A stretch of DNA of 64,000 nt from Acinetobacter towneri DSM 14962 = CIP 107472 (GTDB taxonomy: Bacteria; Pseudomonadota; Gammaproteobacteria; Pseudomonadales; Moraxellaceae), in assembly GCF_000368785.1 (NCBI RefSeq), contig NZ_KB849683.1, positions 73,681 through 137,680 of the forward strand, written 5' to 3'. The notes under the pieces are model-generated. The model had not been told where the DNA came from and did no database searches. It saw only the letters and a list, made by a program, of their open reading frames with translations. How positions within the stretch are numbered: the stretch's first letter is position 1; every line of letters starts with the position of its first letter. Below are positions 27,689 to 37,398 of this stretch, in pieces. The position numbers and the translations under genes were made by a program.

Positions 27689-28864
27689 TTAGCTTGCCAT
27701 CTTTTGTATCACCTGCTGAATGGCTGCAATGGTTTTTTCTATGCTGTCATTGCTTAAGTTAGGATGTACCAAGAACATTAAACTGGTTTCGCCCAATTGC
27801 TGTGCATTGACCAAACGCTGTGCAGGTCGCCATGCTGTACCATCAAAGGCATGTTCTAAATACACTTCTGAACATGAGCCGCTAAAACAAGGTACATTCA
27901 GGGCATTGATTTCCTGCATGATACGATCACGTGACCAACCCACAGGTAACTGTTCGCTATTGACCTGCACATAGCATTTGTAGTTAGCATGTACATAGTC
28001 ACTGTTTGGATAGTACACAGTAAAATATGGACTGTCCTGAAACGCTGCTAAAATGCGCTGTGCATGCTCGGTACGTTTTTGTGTCCATTCTGGCATGCGC
28101 TGTAATTGTATACGTCCAATCACCGCTTGCATTTCCATCATGCGCCAGTTGGTGCCAAATGAGTCATGTAACCAGCGGAAACCCGGCGGATGTTGTTTGT
28201 GATAAATGCTGTCGTAATTTTTACCATGATCTTTGTACGACCACATTTTTTTCCATAGCTGTTCATCATTGGTGGTGACCATACCGCCTTCGCCACCAGT
28301 AGTCATAATTTTGTCCTGACAGAACGACCACGCACCAATATGTCCAATTGAACCTGCAGCTTTGCCTTTGTACATCGCACCATGCGCTTGGGCACAGTCT
28401 TCAATCACATACAGACCCTTTTCTTTTGCTAGTTGCATAATCGGGTCCATATCACACATCCAGCCTGCCAAATGCACACAAATAATGGCTTTGGTATTTG
28501 GCGTTAAAACGGCTTCAATAGTGCGACGGGATATATTTTGTGAATCCAGTTCAACATCGGCAAATACCGGATTTGCACCCGCGGTAACAATGGAGCTTGC
28601 CGACGCTAAAAAAGTACGTGAGGTAACAATCACGTCATCACCCGCGCCAATGTTCAAGGCTTTGAGTGCAACATCTAAAGCGACAGTACCGTTAGCAAGT
28701 GCCACGGCATATTGGGTTTGCGCAAATTGGGCAAATTCTTTTTCAAATTCGCGGCATTCTTGCCCTGTCCAGTAGTTGACTTTGTTGGACAGTAAAACTT
28801 GAGATACGGCATCTGCCTCTTGTTGTGTAAAGCTTGGCCATGGTTCAAATGCTGTGTTAAGCAT
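27689..28864 (-). CDS. qhbB: DegT/DnrJ/EryC1 sugar aminotransferase (QuiN4N pathway)
   Basis: 391 aa. The PLP-lysine region is SFCQDKIMTTGGEGGM, the typical SFxxxKxxTTGEGG motif of sugar aminotransferases. ALANGTVALDVALKAL and VIEDCAQAHGA (PLP-binding) are also present. With gdr it would convert the 4-keto sugar to UDP-4-amino-QuiNAc. The name qhbB is used by analogy with Acinetobacter K-locus nomenclature and gene context. Intact. Confidence 0.85.
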   Translation of the reverse strand: MLNTAFEPWPSFTQQEADAVSQVLLSNKVNYWTGQECREFEKEFAQFAQTQYAVALANGTVALDVALKALNIGAGDDVIVTSRTFLASASSIVTAGANPVFADVELDSQNISRRTIEAVLTPNTKAIICVHLAGWMCDMDPIMQLAKEKGLYVIEDCAQAHGAMYKGKAAGSIGHIGAWSFCQDKIMTTGGEGGMVTTNDEQLWKKMWSYKDHGKNYDSIYHKQHPPGFRWLHDSFGTNWRMMEMQAVIGRIQLQRMPEWTQKRTEHAQRILAAFQDSPYFTVYYPNSDYVHANYKCYVQVNSEQLPVGWSRDRIMQEINALNVPCFSGSCSEVYLEHAFDGTAWRPAQRLVNAQQLGETSLMFLVHPNLSNDSIEKTIAAIQQVIQKMAS

Positions 28865-28999
28865 GCTGAAATTCCTATTGCGATATGTTGTTGTATGCTG
28901 TAACGATGTTCAAAAATCAGATTTTTCTTAACCTATCCACTTACTCATATTAAAAAGTCAGTTTTATTAACATGTCTTTAAAAGAAGTAGATTTTTAAG

Positions 29000-29431
29000 T
29001 CAATCAGGAATATAAATTTCTGCTTCACCATCAATCACCATTTTATTATTCACGGTACAATAGGTTTTAAACTGAACACGCTTACGTGGAAGATCTACAG
29101 CAATCACTTCTACCGTTGCGACAACAGTATCATTTATATATACAGGTCTTAAAAATTTTAAAGATTGTGCAGTATACACACAGCCAGGACCTGGCAGTTT
29201 CGTACCAAATAATTGAGAAAAAAAACCTGCTGACATTAGGCCATGTGCAATTCGTCTTTTAAATCTACTATTTTCAGCATACTTTTCATCAACATGTACA
29301 GGATTATGATCACCCGATAATCCTGCAAAAGTTTTTATATCGCTATCGGTAATTGTTTGCGAGTATGAAACTTTCATACCAATCAGAATATCTTCTATAG
29401 GAATCGCACCAAAATGAATTTCGTTAGCCAT
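29000..29431 (-). CDS. MaoC-like (R)-specific enoyl-CoA hydratase
   Basis: 143 aa from the ATG at 29431, which has GGAAAT upstream and overlaps the acyltransferase stop by 8 bp. A longer frame from 29467 is unlikely. The hydratase-2 motif FAGLSGDHNPVHVDEKYA places the catalytic Asp and His at residues 41 and 46, and RRIAHGLM follows as in PhaJ. These enzymes hydrate trans-2-enoyl-CoA to (R)-3-hydroxyacyl-CoA. Lying between qhbA and qhbB, it may provide 3-hydroxybutyryl-CoA for acylating the 4-amino group of QuiNAc4N. That substrate link is inference; the family call is firm. Confidence 0.85.
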   Translation of the reverse strand: MANEIHFGAIPIEDILIGMKVSYSQTITDSDIKTFAGLSGDHNPVHVDEKYAENSRFKRRIAHGLMSAGFFSQLFGTKLPGPGCVYTAQSLKFLRPVYINDTVVATVEVIAVDLPRKRVQFKTYCTVNNKMVIDGEAEIYIPD

Positions 29432-30083
29432 TGATATTTCCCCCCAACGGTTTTGCTGGGTTACCAATTACAGTTACACCTGCAGGAACGCTTTTAGTGA
29501 CCACAGCTCCCATGCCTACTACAGCACCCCGACCAATAACAATTGGGCGTTCTGGTGTACCTTGCTTGATAATTGCGCCTGTTCCAATATATGCATGATC
29601 TTCAATATGCACATTTCCATTACACTTTACACTAGGCGCAAAAGTAACATAGTCACCAATTACACAATCATGCGCTACATAGCTATAAATATTGGCATGA
29701 AAACCTTTACCAATTTTTGCATTTGAAGTCACACAAGTGAATGCACAAAATAAACTACCTTCGGCGATTTCTGCTTCTTCTGCAATTAAGGCATTATGGG
29801 CATGTATATGCAGTTGCGGTATCTGATCAGTCGCTAATTGTGCTGTCAGTTTTTCACGAACCTGACTATTTGCAATGGCAATCACCACAGCTTTTTCTGG
29901 AATTGTGTTAGCTAAGAAGTCTGCATAACTTAATACAGGATAACCACTTAATGTATTACCCGCCTGACCGTCATCAATAAATACAAATTGTTGTTTTTCT
30001 AATGCGGCGTATTGCTGTCTAACTAAAGGCATGACTTCTTTACCAAAACCACTTGCACCGTATACACCAATATAAGAAATCAT
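29424..30083 (-). CDS. qhbA: PglD-like UDP-amino-sugar N-acyltransferase
   Basis: 219 aa. The N-terminal Rossmann-like UDP-binding part starts GVYGASGFGKEVMPL and contains VFIDDGQ. The C-terminal left-handed beta-helix includes YSYVAHDCVIGDYVTFAP, with the His in AHDC matching the catalytic base of PglD, and ends VIGNPAKPLGG. It would acylate the 4-amino group made by the aminotransferase, with acetyl or hydroxybutyryl. Its start overlaps the itr stop by 4 bp and its end overlaps the hydratase, so the three are translationally linked. Confidence 0.87.
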   Translation of the reverse strand: MISYIGVYGASGFGKEVMPLVRQQYAALEKQQFVFIDDGQAGNTLSGYPVLSYADFLANTIPEKAVVIAIANSQVREKLTAQLATDQIPQLHIHAHNALIAEEAEIAEGSLFCAFTCVTSNAKIGKGFHANIYSYVAHDCVIGDYVTFAPSVKCNGNVHIEDHAYIGTGAIIKQGTPERPIVIGRGAVVGMGAVVTKSVPAGVTVIGNPAKPLGGNING

Positions 30084-30688
30084 GAGTTTGAATCCTTTTC
30101 TGAACCTGTGAATTTAGACATAGTCGCTTCGCCTGCTTCGTTAATATCATCTTTGGCGAGCACTTTTTTAACCGTTTTCAGCATAATTTTTAAATCTAAC
30201 CAAACCGACTGATTTTCTACATACCACGTATCGAGTTTAAATTTTTCTTCCCAACTAATGGCATTACGTCCATTTACCTGTGCATGCCCTGTCATGCCTG
30301 GGCGGACTAAATGGCGTTTGGCTTGTTCTTGGTTATATAGCGGTAAGTATTCCATGAGTAATGGGCGTGGTCCGACGATGCTCATATCGCCCTTAATGAC
30401 GTTCCATAATTCTGGCATTTCATCCAAACTACTAGAACGCAGCATTTTGCCAAATGAAGTTAATCGCTCACTGTCGGGTAAGGGGTTGCCTTGTGCATCT
30501 ACCGCGTCTTTCATGCTGCGAAATTTGATCATTTCAAAAGGTTTGCCGTGTAAACCCGGGCGCACCTGACGAAATAAAACTGGTGAGCCCAGATTTTTTT
30601 TCACTTTATGTGCCACATAAAAATACAACGGTGACAGTAAAATCAGAGCAATAGAAGCAATAATAATATCGAGGAGGCGTTTTAGCAT
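30080..30688 (-). CDS. itrB: Initiating sugar-1-phosphate transferase (PglC/ItrB type)
   Basis: 202 aa, the short monotopic phosphoglycosyl transferase form. One hydrophobic N-terminal hairpin (LLDIIIASIALILLSPL) is followed by IKFRSM, SLDEMPELWNVIKGDMSIVG and RPGMTGHAQVNGRN. It transfers a sugar-phosphate to undecaprenyl phosphate to start the K unit. Link to gdr, qhbA and qhbB suggests the first sugar is acylated QuiNAc4N; the itrB name is by that context. The start codon follows the upstream glycosyltransferase stop directly. Confidence 0.88.
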   Translation of the reverse strand: MLKRLLDIIIASIALILLSPLYFYVAHKVKKNLGSPVLFRQVRPGLHGKPFEMIKFRSMKDAVDAQGNPLPDSERLTSFGKMLRSSSLDEMPELWNVIKGDMSIVGPRPLLMEYLPLYNQEQAKRHLVRPGMTGHAQVNGRNAISWEEKFKLDTWYVENQSVWLDLKIMLKTVKKVLAKDDINEAGEATMSKFTGSEKDSNS

Positions 30689-31831
30689 TTATAGACCTAA
30701 AATATTCACTAAACGTTGATTTACTTTTTCTGCATCAAACTTTTCAACGGCAATTTTATAGCTTTCAGCACCCATCAATCTAACTTGTTCAGGGTGTTCA
30801 ATGAAATAAATCATTTTTCTCGCCAGAGCTTCAGGATCCCATTTGGGCACTAAAAATCCATTTAAACCATCTACAACCGTTTCCCTACAACCTGGTACAT
30901 CAGTTGTAATAACAGCACGCCCAATAGCCATTGCTTCTTGCGTACTTCTTGGCACACCTTCACGATACGATGGCAATACAAATACATGACTGTCAGCGAT
31001 CCAGTCTTTAATATTACTCACATGACCAGGGTATTGAATAATATTAGAAGAAATTAAAGCATTTAGTTCTGTTTGTTGTAAAGCGCCTAAATTATGATGG
31101 TCTATTGCACCAAGCACTGTAAACTCTGTATCAGGATATATTTTCTTTACCAGTTTTGCCGCCTGAACAAATTCATGTATCCCTTTTTCTTTCAATAAAC
31201 GACCAATAAATAAAAATTTAAGGGGCAAATGAATATTATTCAATGGTTGATATGGATAGTCTTGTAAATTTAAGCCAATCCCACCTAAAACCTCTACATT
31301 TTTGACATTTATAGCATATTGTTGAAGTAAATCTTTAGGGTCATCAGGGTTTAAAAAAATAAGCTGATCAAGTTGTGGTAATGCAATTTTATATAAAAAA
31401 ACCTGTATCTTTTTTATAAGCTGAGTTTTTTTACTTAAGCCTTCTGGCTGCTCTGTAAATGTATAGCCTAAACCTTCAAGCATACCAATAATTCGTGGAG
31501 CTTTAGCTAATTTAGCTGCTAGGGTTCCAAAAATGACAGGTTTAGAAAAATAAGAAAATACTAAATCAGGATTAATTGCTTTAATTTTTTTTGAGAGTTG
31601 ATAGGTTGCAAAAATATCTGCTAATGGATTTAATCCACCTCGATTTAAAGTATAAGTAATGGGAATTGCGCCAAGTTGTTCGATTTTTTTTAGATCTTCT
31701 GCCGTATATTCAGACGTAAATGCATAGACTTGATGTCCTTTCTTTAACAGCGTACGAATTAAATCTGCACGAAAGCCATAAAAGCTAGATGCAACTGTGC
31801 CAATTAAGATAATTTTTTTATTTAGCTTCAT
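30689..31831 (-). CDS. GT4-family glycosyltransferase
   Basis: 380 aa GT-B fold enzyme. The C-terminal half shows LKFLFIGRLLKEKGIHEFVQA, the E-x7-E-like SYREGVPRSTQEAMAIGRAVI and the donor-binding VVDGLNGFLV. It is similar in kind to PglA/WbpY-type transferases that add a sugar to the first K-unit residue. Overlaps the next upstream glycosyltransferase by 14 bp and abuts itr, consistent with acting on the initiating sugar. Donor and linkage are not predictable from sequence. Confidence 0.85.
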   Translation of the reverse strand: MKLNKKIILIGTVASSFYGFRADLIRTLLKKGHQVYAFTSEYTAEDLKKIEQLGAIPITYTLNRGGLNPLADIFATYQLSKKIKAINPDLVFSYFSKPVIFGTLAAKLAKAPRIIGMLEGLGYTFTEQPEGLSKKTQLIKKIQVFLYKIALPQLDQLIFLNPDDPKDLLQQYAINVKNVEVLGGIGLNLQDYPYQPLNNIHLPLKFLFIGRLLKEKGIHEFVQAAKLVKKIYPDTEFTVLGAIDHHNLGALQQTELNALISSNIIQYPGHVSNIKDWIADSHVFVLPSYREGVPRSTQEAMAIGRAVITTDVPGCRETVVDGLNGFLVPKWDPEALARKMIYFIEHPEQVRLMGAESYKIAVEKFDAEKVNQRLVNILGL

Positions 31832-32885
31832 ATAAAGCCAACCATTTATTTACACTTGCTTCTAAAGAAAATAAAGCCTCAACTCTTTTCCTAGCCAATT
31901 TACCATTTTTTCTTATTTGATCTTCTGTTAGCTTCATTGCCTGTTCTAATCCTTTTGCCAATGCTTCTGAATTTTCAATAGGCACTAACACGCCTGTTTC
32001 TCCCAAAATTTCCGCACTACCGCCACAGTCAGTCGCTACAACAAAAGTTTCACATGCCATTGCTTCTATTAAAACTGTAGGAAGACCTTCTTGCCGAGAT
32101 GAAAGTACAAAAAAATCTGCTTGATTCAAAAGATCTGCAATATCAGATCTCTTTCCTAACAATATAATATTATTATTTATTCCAAAATCTTTTATAGTTT
32201 TTTCTAAGTAAGGACGAAGATCACCATCACCAGCGATATAAAACTTAACTTTTTCAATAAGACTATTATCTTTTAAGATTTTTATCGCTCTAAATAAATT
32301 AGGATAATCCTTTTGTTCATTAAACCGACCTACCGATAAAACCATTATTTCATCATTTTTTTTTACTGTTTTAAATGATTTAAATTTACTTAAATCGATT
32401 CCATTATACACGGTGGTTAAATTATTTTTATTAAATGCACCTTTATTAACTAAAGACTCTGTCGCTTCTTGACTAACATTACTATTAAAATCAGATAAAA
32501 AATTTGTTAATCGATAGGCAATCATTCTGAGTCTTCCGCCCTCATTAGAACTATGAGCCGTACAAATTAACTTTGGTATCGCACAGCCAATACGATTTAT
32601 ACGCGAAAAAATATTAGCATGAACCATGTGTGCATGTACAACATCTGGCTGAAAATCTTGGATCAGTTTTTTATATTTCTTCGATGCTAAATATAACCCA
32701 TAGAAATTATTCAAATCTAAAGGTATTATATCCACATTAATATTTCTAGGGCATACTACTACTTTACCTGTTAAATAGGCAATTTTGACTTGATGGCCTA
32801 AAGTAGACATTTGATCCGCCAAATCACAAACAACTTTTTCGGCACCGCCTAAACCTAGACCAGTAATGACATATAAAATTTTCAA
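31818..32885 (-). CDS. GT4-family glycosyltransferase
   Basis: 355 aa from a TTG start at 32885, supported by GGAAG six bases upstream. The N-terminus has the acceptor-domain pattern GLGLGGAEKVVCDLA and the C-terminal domain VLSVGRFNEQKDYPNLFRA, SSRQEGLPTVLIEAMACE. It overlaps wzy by 4 bp. Likely adds one sugar of the K unit at the cytoplasmic face. AT-rich relative to galU and gpi, as is usual for the variable part of a K locus. Confidence 0.85.
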   Translation of the reverse strand: MKILYVITGLGLGGAEKVVCDLADQMSTLGHQVKIAYLTGKVVVCPRNINVDIIPLDLNNFYGLYLASKKYKKLIQDFQPDVVHAHMVHANIFSRINRIGCAIPKLICTAHSSNEGGRLRMIAYRLTNFLSDFNSNVSQEATESLVNKGAFNKNNLTTVYNGIDLSKFKSFKTVKKNDEIMVLSVGRFNEQKDYPNLFRAIKILKDNSLIEKVKFYIAGDGDLRPYLEKTIKDFGINNNIILLGKRSDIADLLNQADFFVLSSRQEGLPTVLIEAMACETFVVATDCGGSAEILGETGVLVPIENSEALAKGLEQAMKLTEDQIRKNGKLARKRVEALFSLEASVNKWLALYEAK

Positions 32886-33862
32886 TTTAAACTTCCATCT
32901 TTAGAGTATCTCTCTGTTTTTGATATAGATATCGCCAACAAACTAAGAATAAAATAAGCACCAAAGAAGCTCGGCTCAAAGAGCCCATGAACTAATAATG
33001 CAATTAACATAGCAAACTTTTCACGACTTATTCTATTATTATATGCTTTCCAAAAAATAATTAATAATATTAAAATACCACCAAAACCAAATCTAAGAAT
33101 TAAATTTAAATAAAGATTATCTAAGTTACCATAATTATCTTTCAATAATATCATTTGCTCTTTCGACAAGGATAAAGGTAAATAGTTAGTATAGTAATCC
33201 CAATAATTTAAATATCTTTCAAATCTACCATTTTCCCCATCTTCTTTAATCCTATTCATAAACCCTGAAGATAGAAGAGATAGATAACCAATAATAGAAA
33301 ACAAAATTAAAGATAAAATACTCTTAAATCTTATATTCGTAGACATTAATAAAAAAATTAGTACAACCAATAAAGCTGATCTTGATTGACATATAACTAA
33401 AAATATCAATGGAATGATTGAAAAAAACCTACCTCCATATTTAAAAAAATAGATGAATGCAATACCTGATATTAAGCCTAAAAAGTTTGGATTTAATTCA
33501 TAACCATTATTCATTATTTTCCAATATCTACCACTATTAATATTAACGGATTCCAAGGAAAAAGAATATATTAAAAAAATAATAGTAAGATACGCGAAAG
33601 GCTTCAAAAAAGATTTTAGTTCGGTATAATTCTGGCTTATAATTAAAATCATTAAAACATAAACAATAAACTGAATAGCAGATTCAAAATCCACAATAAA
33701 TAAGTTTACAGAAAATAAAAAACAAATAAAAAAAATTAAAATATCAATTTTTGAAATTTTATATATAAAGAAAGAAGAAATAAGAAAAGGATATATAGAC
33801 TGTACTAGAATTGATATATAAAACCCTAATGCATGTATCCAATACCTAAAATTTTTAAGCAT
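32882..33862 (-). CDS. wzy: Capsule repeat-unit polymerase Wzy
   Basis: 326 aa, highly hydrophobic with roughly nine or ten membrane segments and a larger loop around residues 200-245. NPNFLGLISG and CQSRSALLVVL resemble the conserved O-antigen ligase/polymerase patterns. Wzy proteins share little sequence, so the call also rests on hydropathy, very low GC and position among wzx and glycosyltransferases. It would join K units in the periplasm. Overlaps its neighbours by 8 and 4 bp. Confidence 0.8.
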   Translation of the reverse strand: MLKNFRYWIHALGFYISILVQSIYPFLISSFFIYKISKIDILIFFICFLFSVNLFIVDFESAIQFIVYVLMILIISQNYTELKSFLKPFAYLTIIFLIYSFSLESVNINSGRYWKIMNNGYELNPNFLGLISGIAFIYFFKYGGRFFSIIPLIFLVICQSRSALLVVLIFLLMSTNIRFKSILSLILFSIIGYLSLLSSGFMNRIKEDGENGRFERYLNYWDYYTNYLPLSLSKEQMILLKDNYGNLDNLYLNLILRFGFGGILILLIIFWKAYNNRISREKFAMLIALLVHGLFEPSFFGAYFILSLLAISISKTERYSKDGSLN

Positions 33863-34949
33863 TTTTCAACTCATCTATCACTAATTTCATTTGTTCATCC
33901 CATGTAAATTTATAAGCAATATTAGTCATATATTCTGAAGAAATTGATAAGTTACCATACCATGCTAATAAATCATCAATTTCCACATAACTTTCATCAG
34001 CTGTAACTTTAAAAACAAATCCTTCATTATCAAAATCTCGATCATTTTCTGAATAAACAATCGGAAGACCTTTAGCTATATATTCTCTATTTTTTAAAGA
34101 ACTAAGATTTTTTATACCTGAACGATGTCGCCCTAAGGACCCAATTGCAATATGACATTTTTTATAAATTGCTTTTAATTGCTCATGATCCAAAAAACCA
34201 TGAAAAATTACTTTATCCTCTAATCCTTTGATTTTTACTATATTATATAAATCATTATAATATGAATTTTTAGGACCAACTATATGAAAAATAATGTTAT
34301 GATTCTTTTTAATTCCATTTAAAAATCTATCTATACCATGCCAATGACACATAGATGATACTGATATACACTCGTATACGTGTTTAGATTTAAATGAGTT
34401 TTTGTCGTGTATTATATCTTTTTTATCAATGCCATTAGATATATTGATACATTTAATTCCAAATATAAATTCGTCTTCACTATAGGTAACTACCTTTGAA
34501 ATATATTTTTTATATTCTTTTCTAAAAATCTTATCAACTATCAACCCTAACTTAGACTTAATACTTTTAACTTCACCATCGTATGGATAAGTAGGTATCT
34601 CCATAAAAATTTTTACACCATTCTTCTTCAATTTATTAAAAAATCTTATAGATAAAGGAGTAGCTCTAAACCTACGGATATAAATTTTATTAATATTATT
34701 TCTCATAATAAAATCAAAAATAAAACCAAATATATATTTATTCGTAAAAATATTTTTGTTTATTTTTTTTGAACTTATTACTGTATTATTTTTCATAATT
34801 ATATAGTCATTATTCACCCCATATCCGGAAAAAAAAACTTCAAAATGCTTTTCATTTAAAACAAAGCATTGGGATTTTATTTTTTTTATTACCCCAGTAT
34901 TTTTTCCATTAATTGGCTCTTCAAGAGTAATATATAACAACTTATCCAT
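33855..34949 (-). CDS. Glycosyltransferase, GT-B type
   Basis: 364 aa. The C-terminal half has the donor-domain pattern of GT4-like enzymes: FHIVGPKNSYYNDLYNIV, VIFHGFLDHEQLKAIYKKC and KNREYIAKGLPIVYSENDRD. The N-terminal half is poorly conserved. Very AT-rich. It overlaps the ugd2 stop by one base (TAATG) and wzy by 8 bp. One of three glycosyltransferases, which with the initiating transferase predicts a tetrasaccharide repeat. Confidence 0.72.
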   Translation of the reverse strand: MDKLLYITLEEPINGKNTGVIKKIKSQCFVLNEKHFEVFFSGYGVNNDYIIMKNNTVISSKKINKNIFTNKYIFGFIFDFIMRNNINKIYIRRFRATPLSIRFFNKLKKNGVKIFMEIPTYPYDGEVKSIKSKLGLIVDKIFRKEYKKYISKVVTYSEDEFIFGIKCINISNGIDKKDIIHDKNSFKSKHVYECISVSSMCHWHGIDRFLNGIKKNHNIIFHIVGPKNSYYNDLYNIVKIKGLEDKVIFHGFLDHEQLKAIYKKCHIAIGSLGRHRSGIKNLSSLKNREYIAKGLPIVYSENDRDFDNEGFVFKVTADESYVEIDDLLAWYGNLSISSEYMTNIAYKFTWDEQMKLVIDELKNA

Positions 34950-36118
34950 TAGTTATCCCCAAATAAATCACGTGTATAAACTTTATTCAAATCCTGCTTT
35001 AAATCTTCACTCATCCTGTTAGCTAAAATCACATCTGAACTTGATAGAAATTTATTCAAATTATTTTGGAGAGAATAATTTTCAAATTTCTCATGCTGCA
35101 AAGTAGGTTCATAGATTTGAATTTGAATATTATATTCTTCTAATTCACGGATAATATCTTGAATAGCTGAATCTCTAAAGTTATCAGAACCCGCCTTCAT
35201 CGTTAAACGATAAATACCCACGATATTTGGACGTTTTGTAAGAATCTCTTTTACAATAAATTGCTTACGGGTTTTATTTGAATGAATAATTGCCTGAATC
35301 AAATTTTGTGGAACATCTTTATAATTTGCCAGTAACTGCTTGGTATCTTTAGGTAAACAATATCCACCATAACCAAACGACGGGTTATTATAATGCTGTC
35401 CAATACGAGGGTCTAAACTTACACCTTGGATGATATCTAAAGTGCTTAGACCTTGCTTTGCACAGTAAGTATCTAATTCATTAAAATATGCAACTCGCAT
35501 TGCTAGATATGTATTTGCAAATAACTTAACAGCTTCAGCTTCTGTTGCATTCATACAGAGTGCTGGAGCATCTCGATTAATAGTAGCATTCAAATAGAGC
35601 TGAGCAATTGCCTCACCTCGCTCCGACTTCTCACCCACAATAATTCGTGATGGATACAAATTATCATAAAGTGCTTTTCCTTCACGTAAAAACTCTGGCG
35701 CAAAAACGATCTGTTCAGTTTTAAATTTTGCTTTAATTTGCTCTGTATACCCTACAGGTATCGTAGATTTAATAATAATGGTAGCAGTTGAGTTAATTGG
35801 TAAAATTTGTGAAATGACACTTTCAATTGATGACGTATCAAAGTAGTTGGTATCAGAATCATAATTCGTAGGGGTTGCTATAATGATGTAGTCTGCTTTT
35901 TCGTAAGCATCTTTCGCATTTACAGTTGCTACTAAATTAAGCTGATTTTCTACCAAGGCTTTTTCAATATATTCATCAGAAATAGGCGATTTACGGTTAT
36001 TAATTGACTCTACACGATCGACATTAATATCTAAGCTTGTTACTCTATGCTGACGGGCAAATAGTACGGCATTTGATAAACCCACATAGCCTGTACCTAC
36101 AACAGTAATACTTAACAC
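34949..36118 (-). CDS. ugd: UDP-glucose 6-dehydrogenase (E. coli Ugd type)
   Basis: 389 aa from a GTG start at 36118 with AGGAATT upstream. NAD motif VVGTGYVGLS is at residues 6-15, the lysine/asparagine region KLFANTYLAMRVAYFNELD, and the catalytic Cys in FGYGGYCLPKDTKQL is intact. It oxidises UDP-glucose to UDP-glucuronic acid. This is a second Ugd in the same locus; the copy at 23180 lacks this Cys. Lying between wzx and a glycosyltransferase, it belongs to the variable part and points to glucuronic acid in the K unit. Confidence 0.9.
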   Translation of the reverse strand: MLSITVVGTGYVGLSNAVLFARQHRVTSLDINVDRVESINNRKSPISDEYIEKALVENQLNLVATVNAKDAYEKADYIIIATPTNYDSDTNYFDTSSIESVISQILPINSTATIIIKSTIPVGYTEQIKAKFKTEQIVFAPEFLREGKALYDNLYPSRIIVGEKSERGEAIAQLYLNATINRDAPALCMNATEAEAVKLFANTYLAMRVAYFNELDTYCAKQGLSTLDIIQGVSLDPRIGQHYNNPSFGYGGYCLPKDTKQLLANYKDVPQNLIQAIIHSNKTRKQFIVKEILTKRPNIVGIYRLTMKAGSDNFRDSAIQDIIRELEEYNIQIQIYEPTLQHEKFENYSLQNNLNKFLSSSDVILANRMSEDLKQDLNKVYTRDLFGDN

Positions 36119-36128
36119 TTGACAATTC

Positions 36129-37397
36129 CTAAGACTGAGATTTTAATGATTTTTTAAAAATAGGGAAAAAATGTATCTTAAACAAAAGGCCATTTTTATA
36201 GAAGTAATTAAAAAATGTTAGCGAAAGCAACTCAATAATCAATACACTATATGCTGCACCAATTAGCCCAAAATTATAAATCATTACGTATGATATAGGT
36301 AACGCAGTTATGGCAACACACATCATTTTTTTTGAGATATAGCTGTAGCTCTCTTCCTTGACCAAAAAACGTGCTGAAATAGTACCTAAACCACTACATA
36401 AAGTTGCCAGCCCCAATATCAATATCAATTCATAGGCATCTCTATAATCACTTCCATAAAGAAAATTTAATATCCACTCACCTAAGATAGCTAATATAGA
36501 TATAATCATTAAAGATACAACCACTACCACAGCATTTAATTTTGCAATCATGACATAGGATACATAATTGTTTTTTTGTTGATATATTTTACTTAAAACT
36601 GAAGTAATGATAGATGTATTAATAAAAGCCCAAGACATACCCAAAGTTACCGCAACAGCATAGATACCTAATTCACGAGTGGATGTAAGCGCAACTAACA
36701 CAAGACTTGTTACTTGCGTATACAATGTAACAGCCAAGGTAGACAATACCAAAGCACTTCCCGCACCTAAATAATACTTTCTATAAGGCTTTAAACTAAT
36801 AGGCTTTAGGTACTGAGCTTTATTAAAAATATACTTTTTGATTAGATAAGGAATTAATGCCGTAAGAACGATAGGAATTCCTAAAAAAGCATAATCCAAT
36901 TCTAAAAAAACAACTAGATATTGAACAATTAAAGCCACACCTAAACCTATTACATTTACAATTGCATTAATATATGATCGTAATACTGCATTATTGTAAA
37001 TCGTATATATATCCTGAGTAACAAAATAGGCTGCAAGAGCAGTTGCCATACCAAAAATTAACGTTAAAAAATCAGAATAGTAATATAAGCCCAATAAAAT
37101 AGGCATTGTACATATTAAAAATAAAATCTTTCTTAAATTTTGAGTTCCAAAAAGATATCTTAGCCCTGAATTAGGATTTCGACTTACTCGCTTAAATAAA
37201 ATTTCTTGATTCCCAAACCAAGTTAATGTTTGCACAAAACCAAATAATGTTGCTGTAAATGCGATTTTACCAAAGTTGGTTGGTCCTAAATATTTAGCAA
37301 CATAAGATGTAACAAAGATAAGACCAAAAATACTTACGCATTTTTCTAACATCATCCATAAGGAATTAGATAGAATCTTTTTAGAAAAAATATTCAT
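36129..37397 (-). CDS. wzx: K-unit flippase Wzx
   Basis: 422 aa, about twelve membrane segments, polysaccharide transport (PST/MOP) family. The start MNIFSKKILSNSLWMMLEKCVS and the pattern SYVAKYLGPTNFGKIAFTATL are typical of Wzx. It moves undecaprenyl-linked K units to the periplasmic face. Separated by one base from gna and 10 bp from ugd2 in an apparent operon. Confidence 0.9.
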   Translation of the reverse strand: MNIFSKKILSNSLWMMLEKCVSIFGLIFVTSYVAKYLGPTNFGKIAFTATLFGFVQTLTWFGNQEILFKRVSRNPNSGLRYLFGTQNLRKILFLICTMPILLGLYYYSDFLTLIFGMATALAAYFVTQDIYTIYNNAVLRSYINAIVNVIGLGVALIVQYLVVFLELDYAFLGIPIVLTALIPYLIKKYIFNKAQYLKPISLKPYRKYYLGAGSALVLSTLAVTLYTQVTSLVLVALTSTRELGIYAVAVTLGMSWAFINTSIITSVLSKIYQQKNNYVSYVMIAKLNAVVVVVSLMIISILAILGEWILNFLYGSDYRDAYELILILGLATLCSGLGTISARFLVKEESYSYISKKMMCVAITALPISYVMIYNFGLIGAAYSVLIIELLSLTFFNYFYKNGLLFKIHFFPIFKKSLKSQS

Positions 37398-37398
37398 A

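Noticed and set aside
21459..28864. Many antisense frames of 60-150 codons across gpi, ugd, gdr and the aminotransferase
   Set aside because: All are shadows of well-supported genes without ribosome sites or family resemblance.
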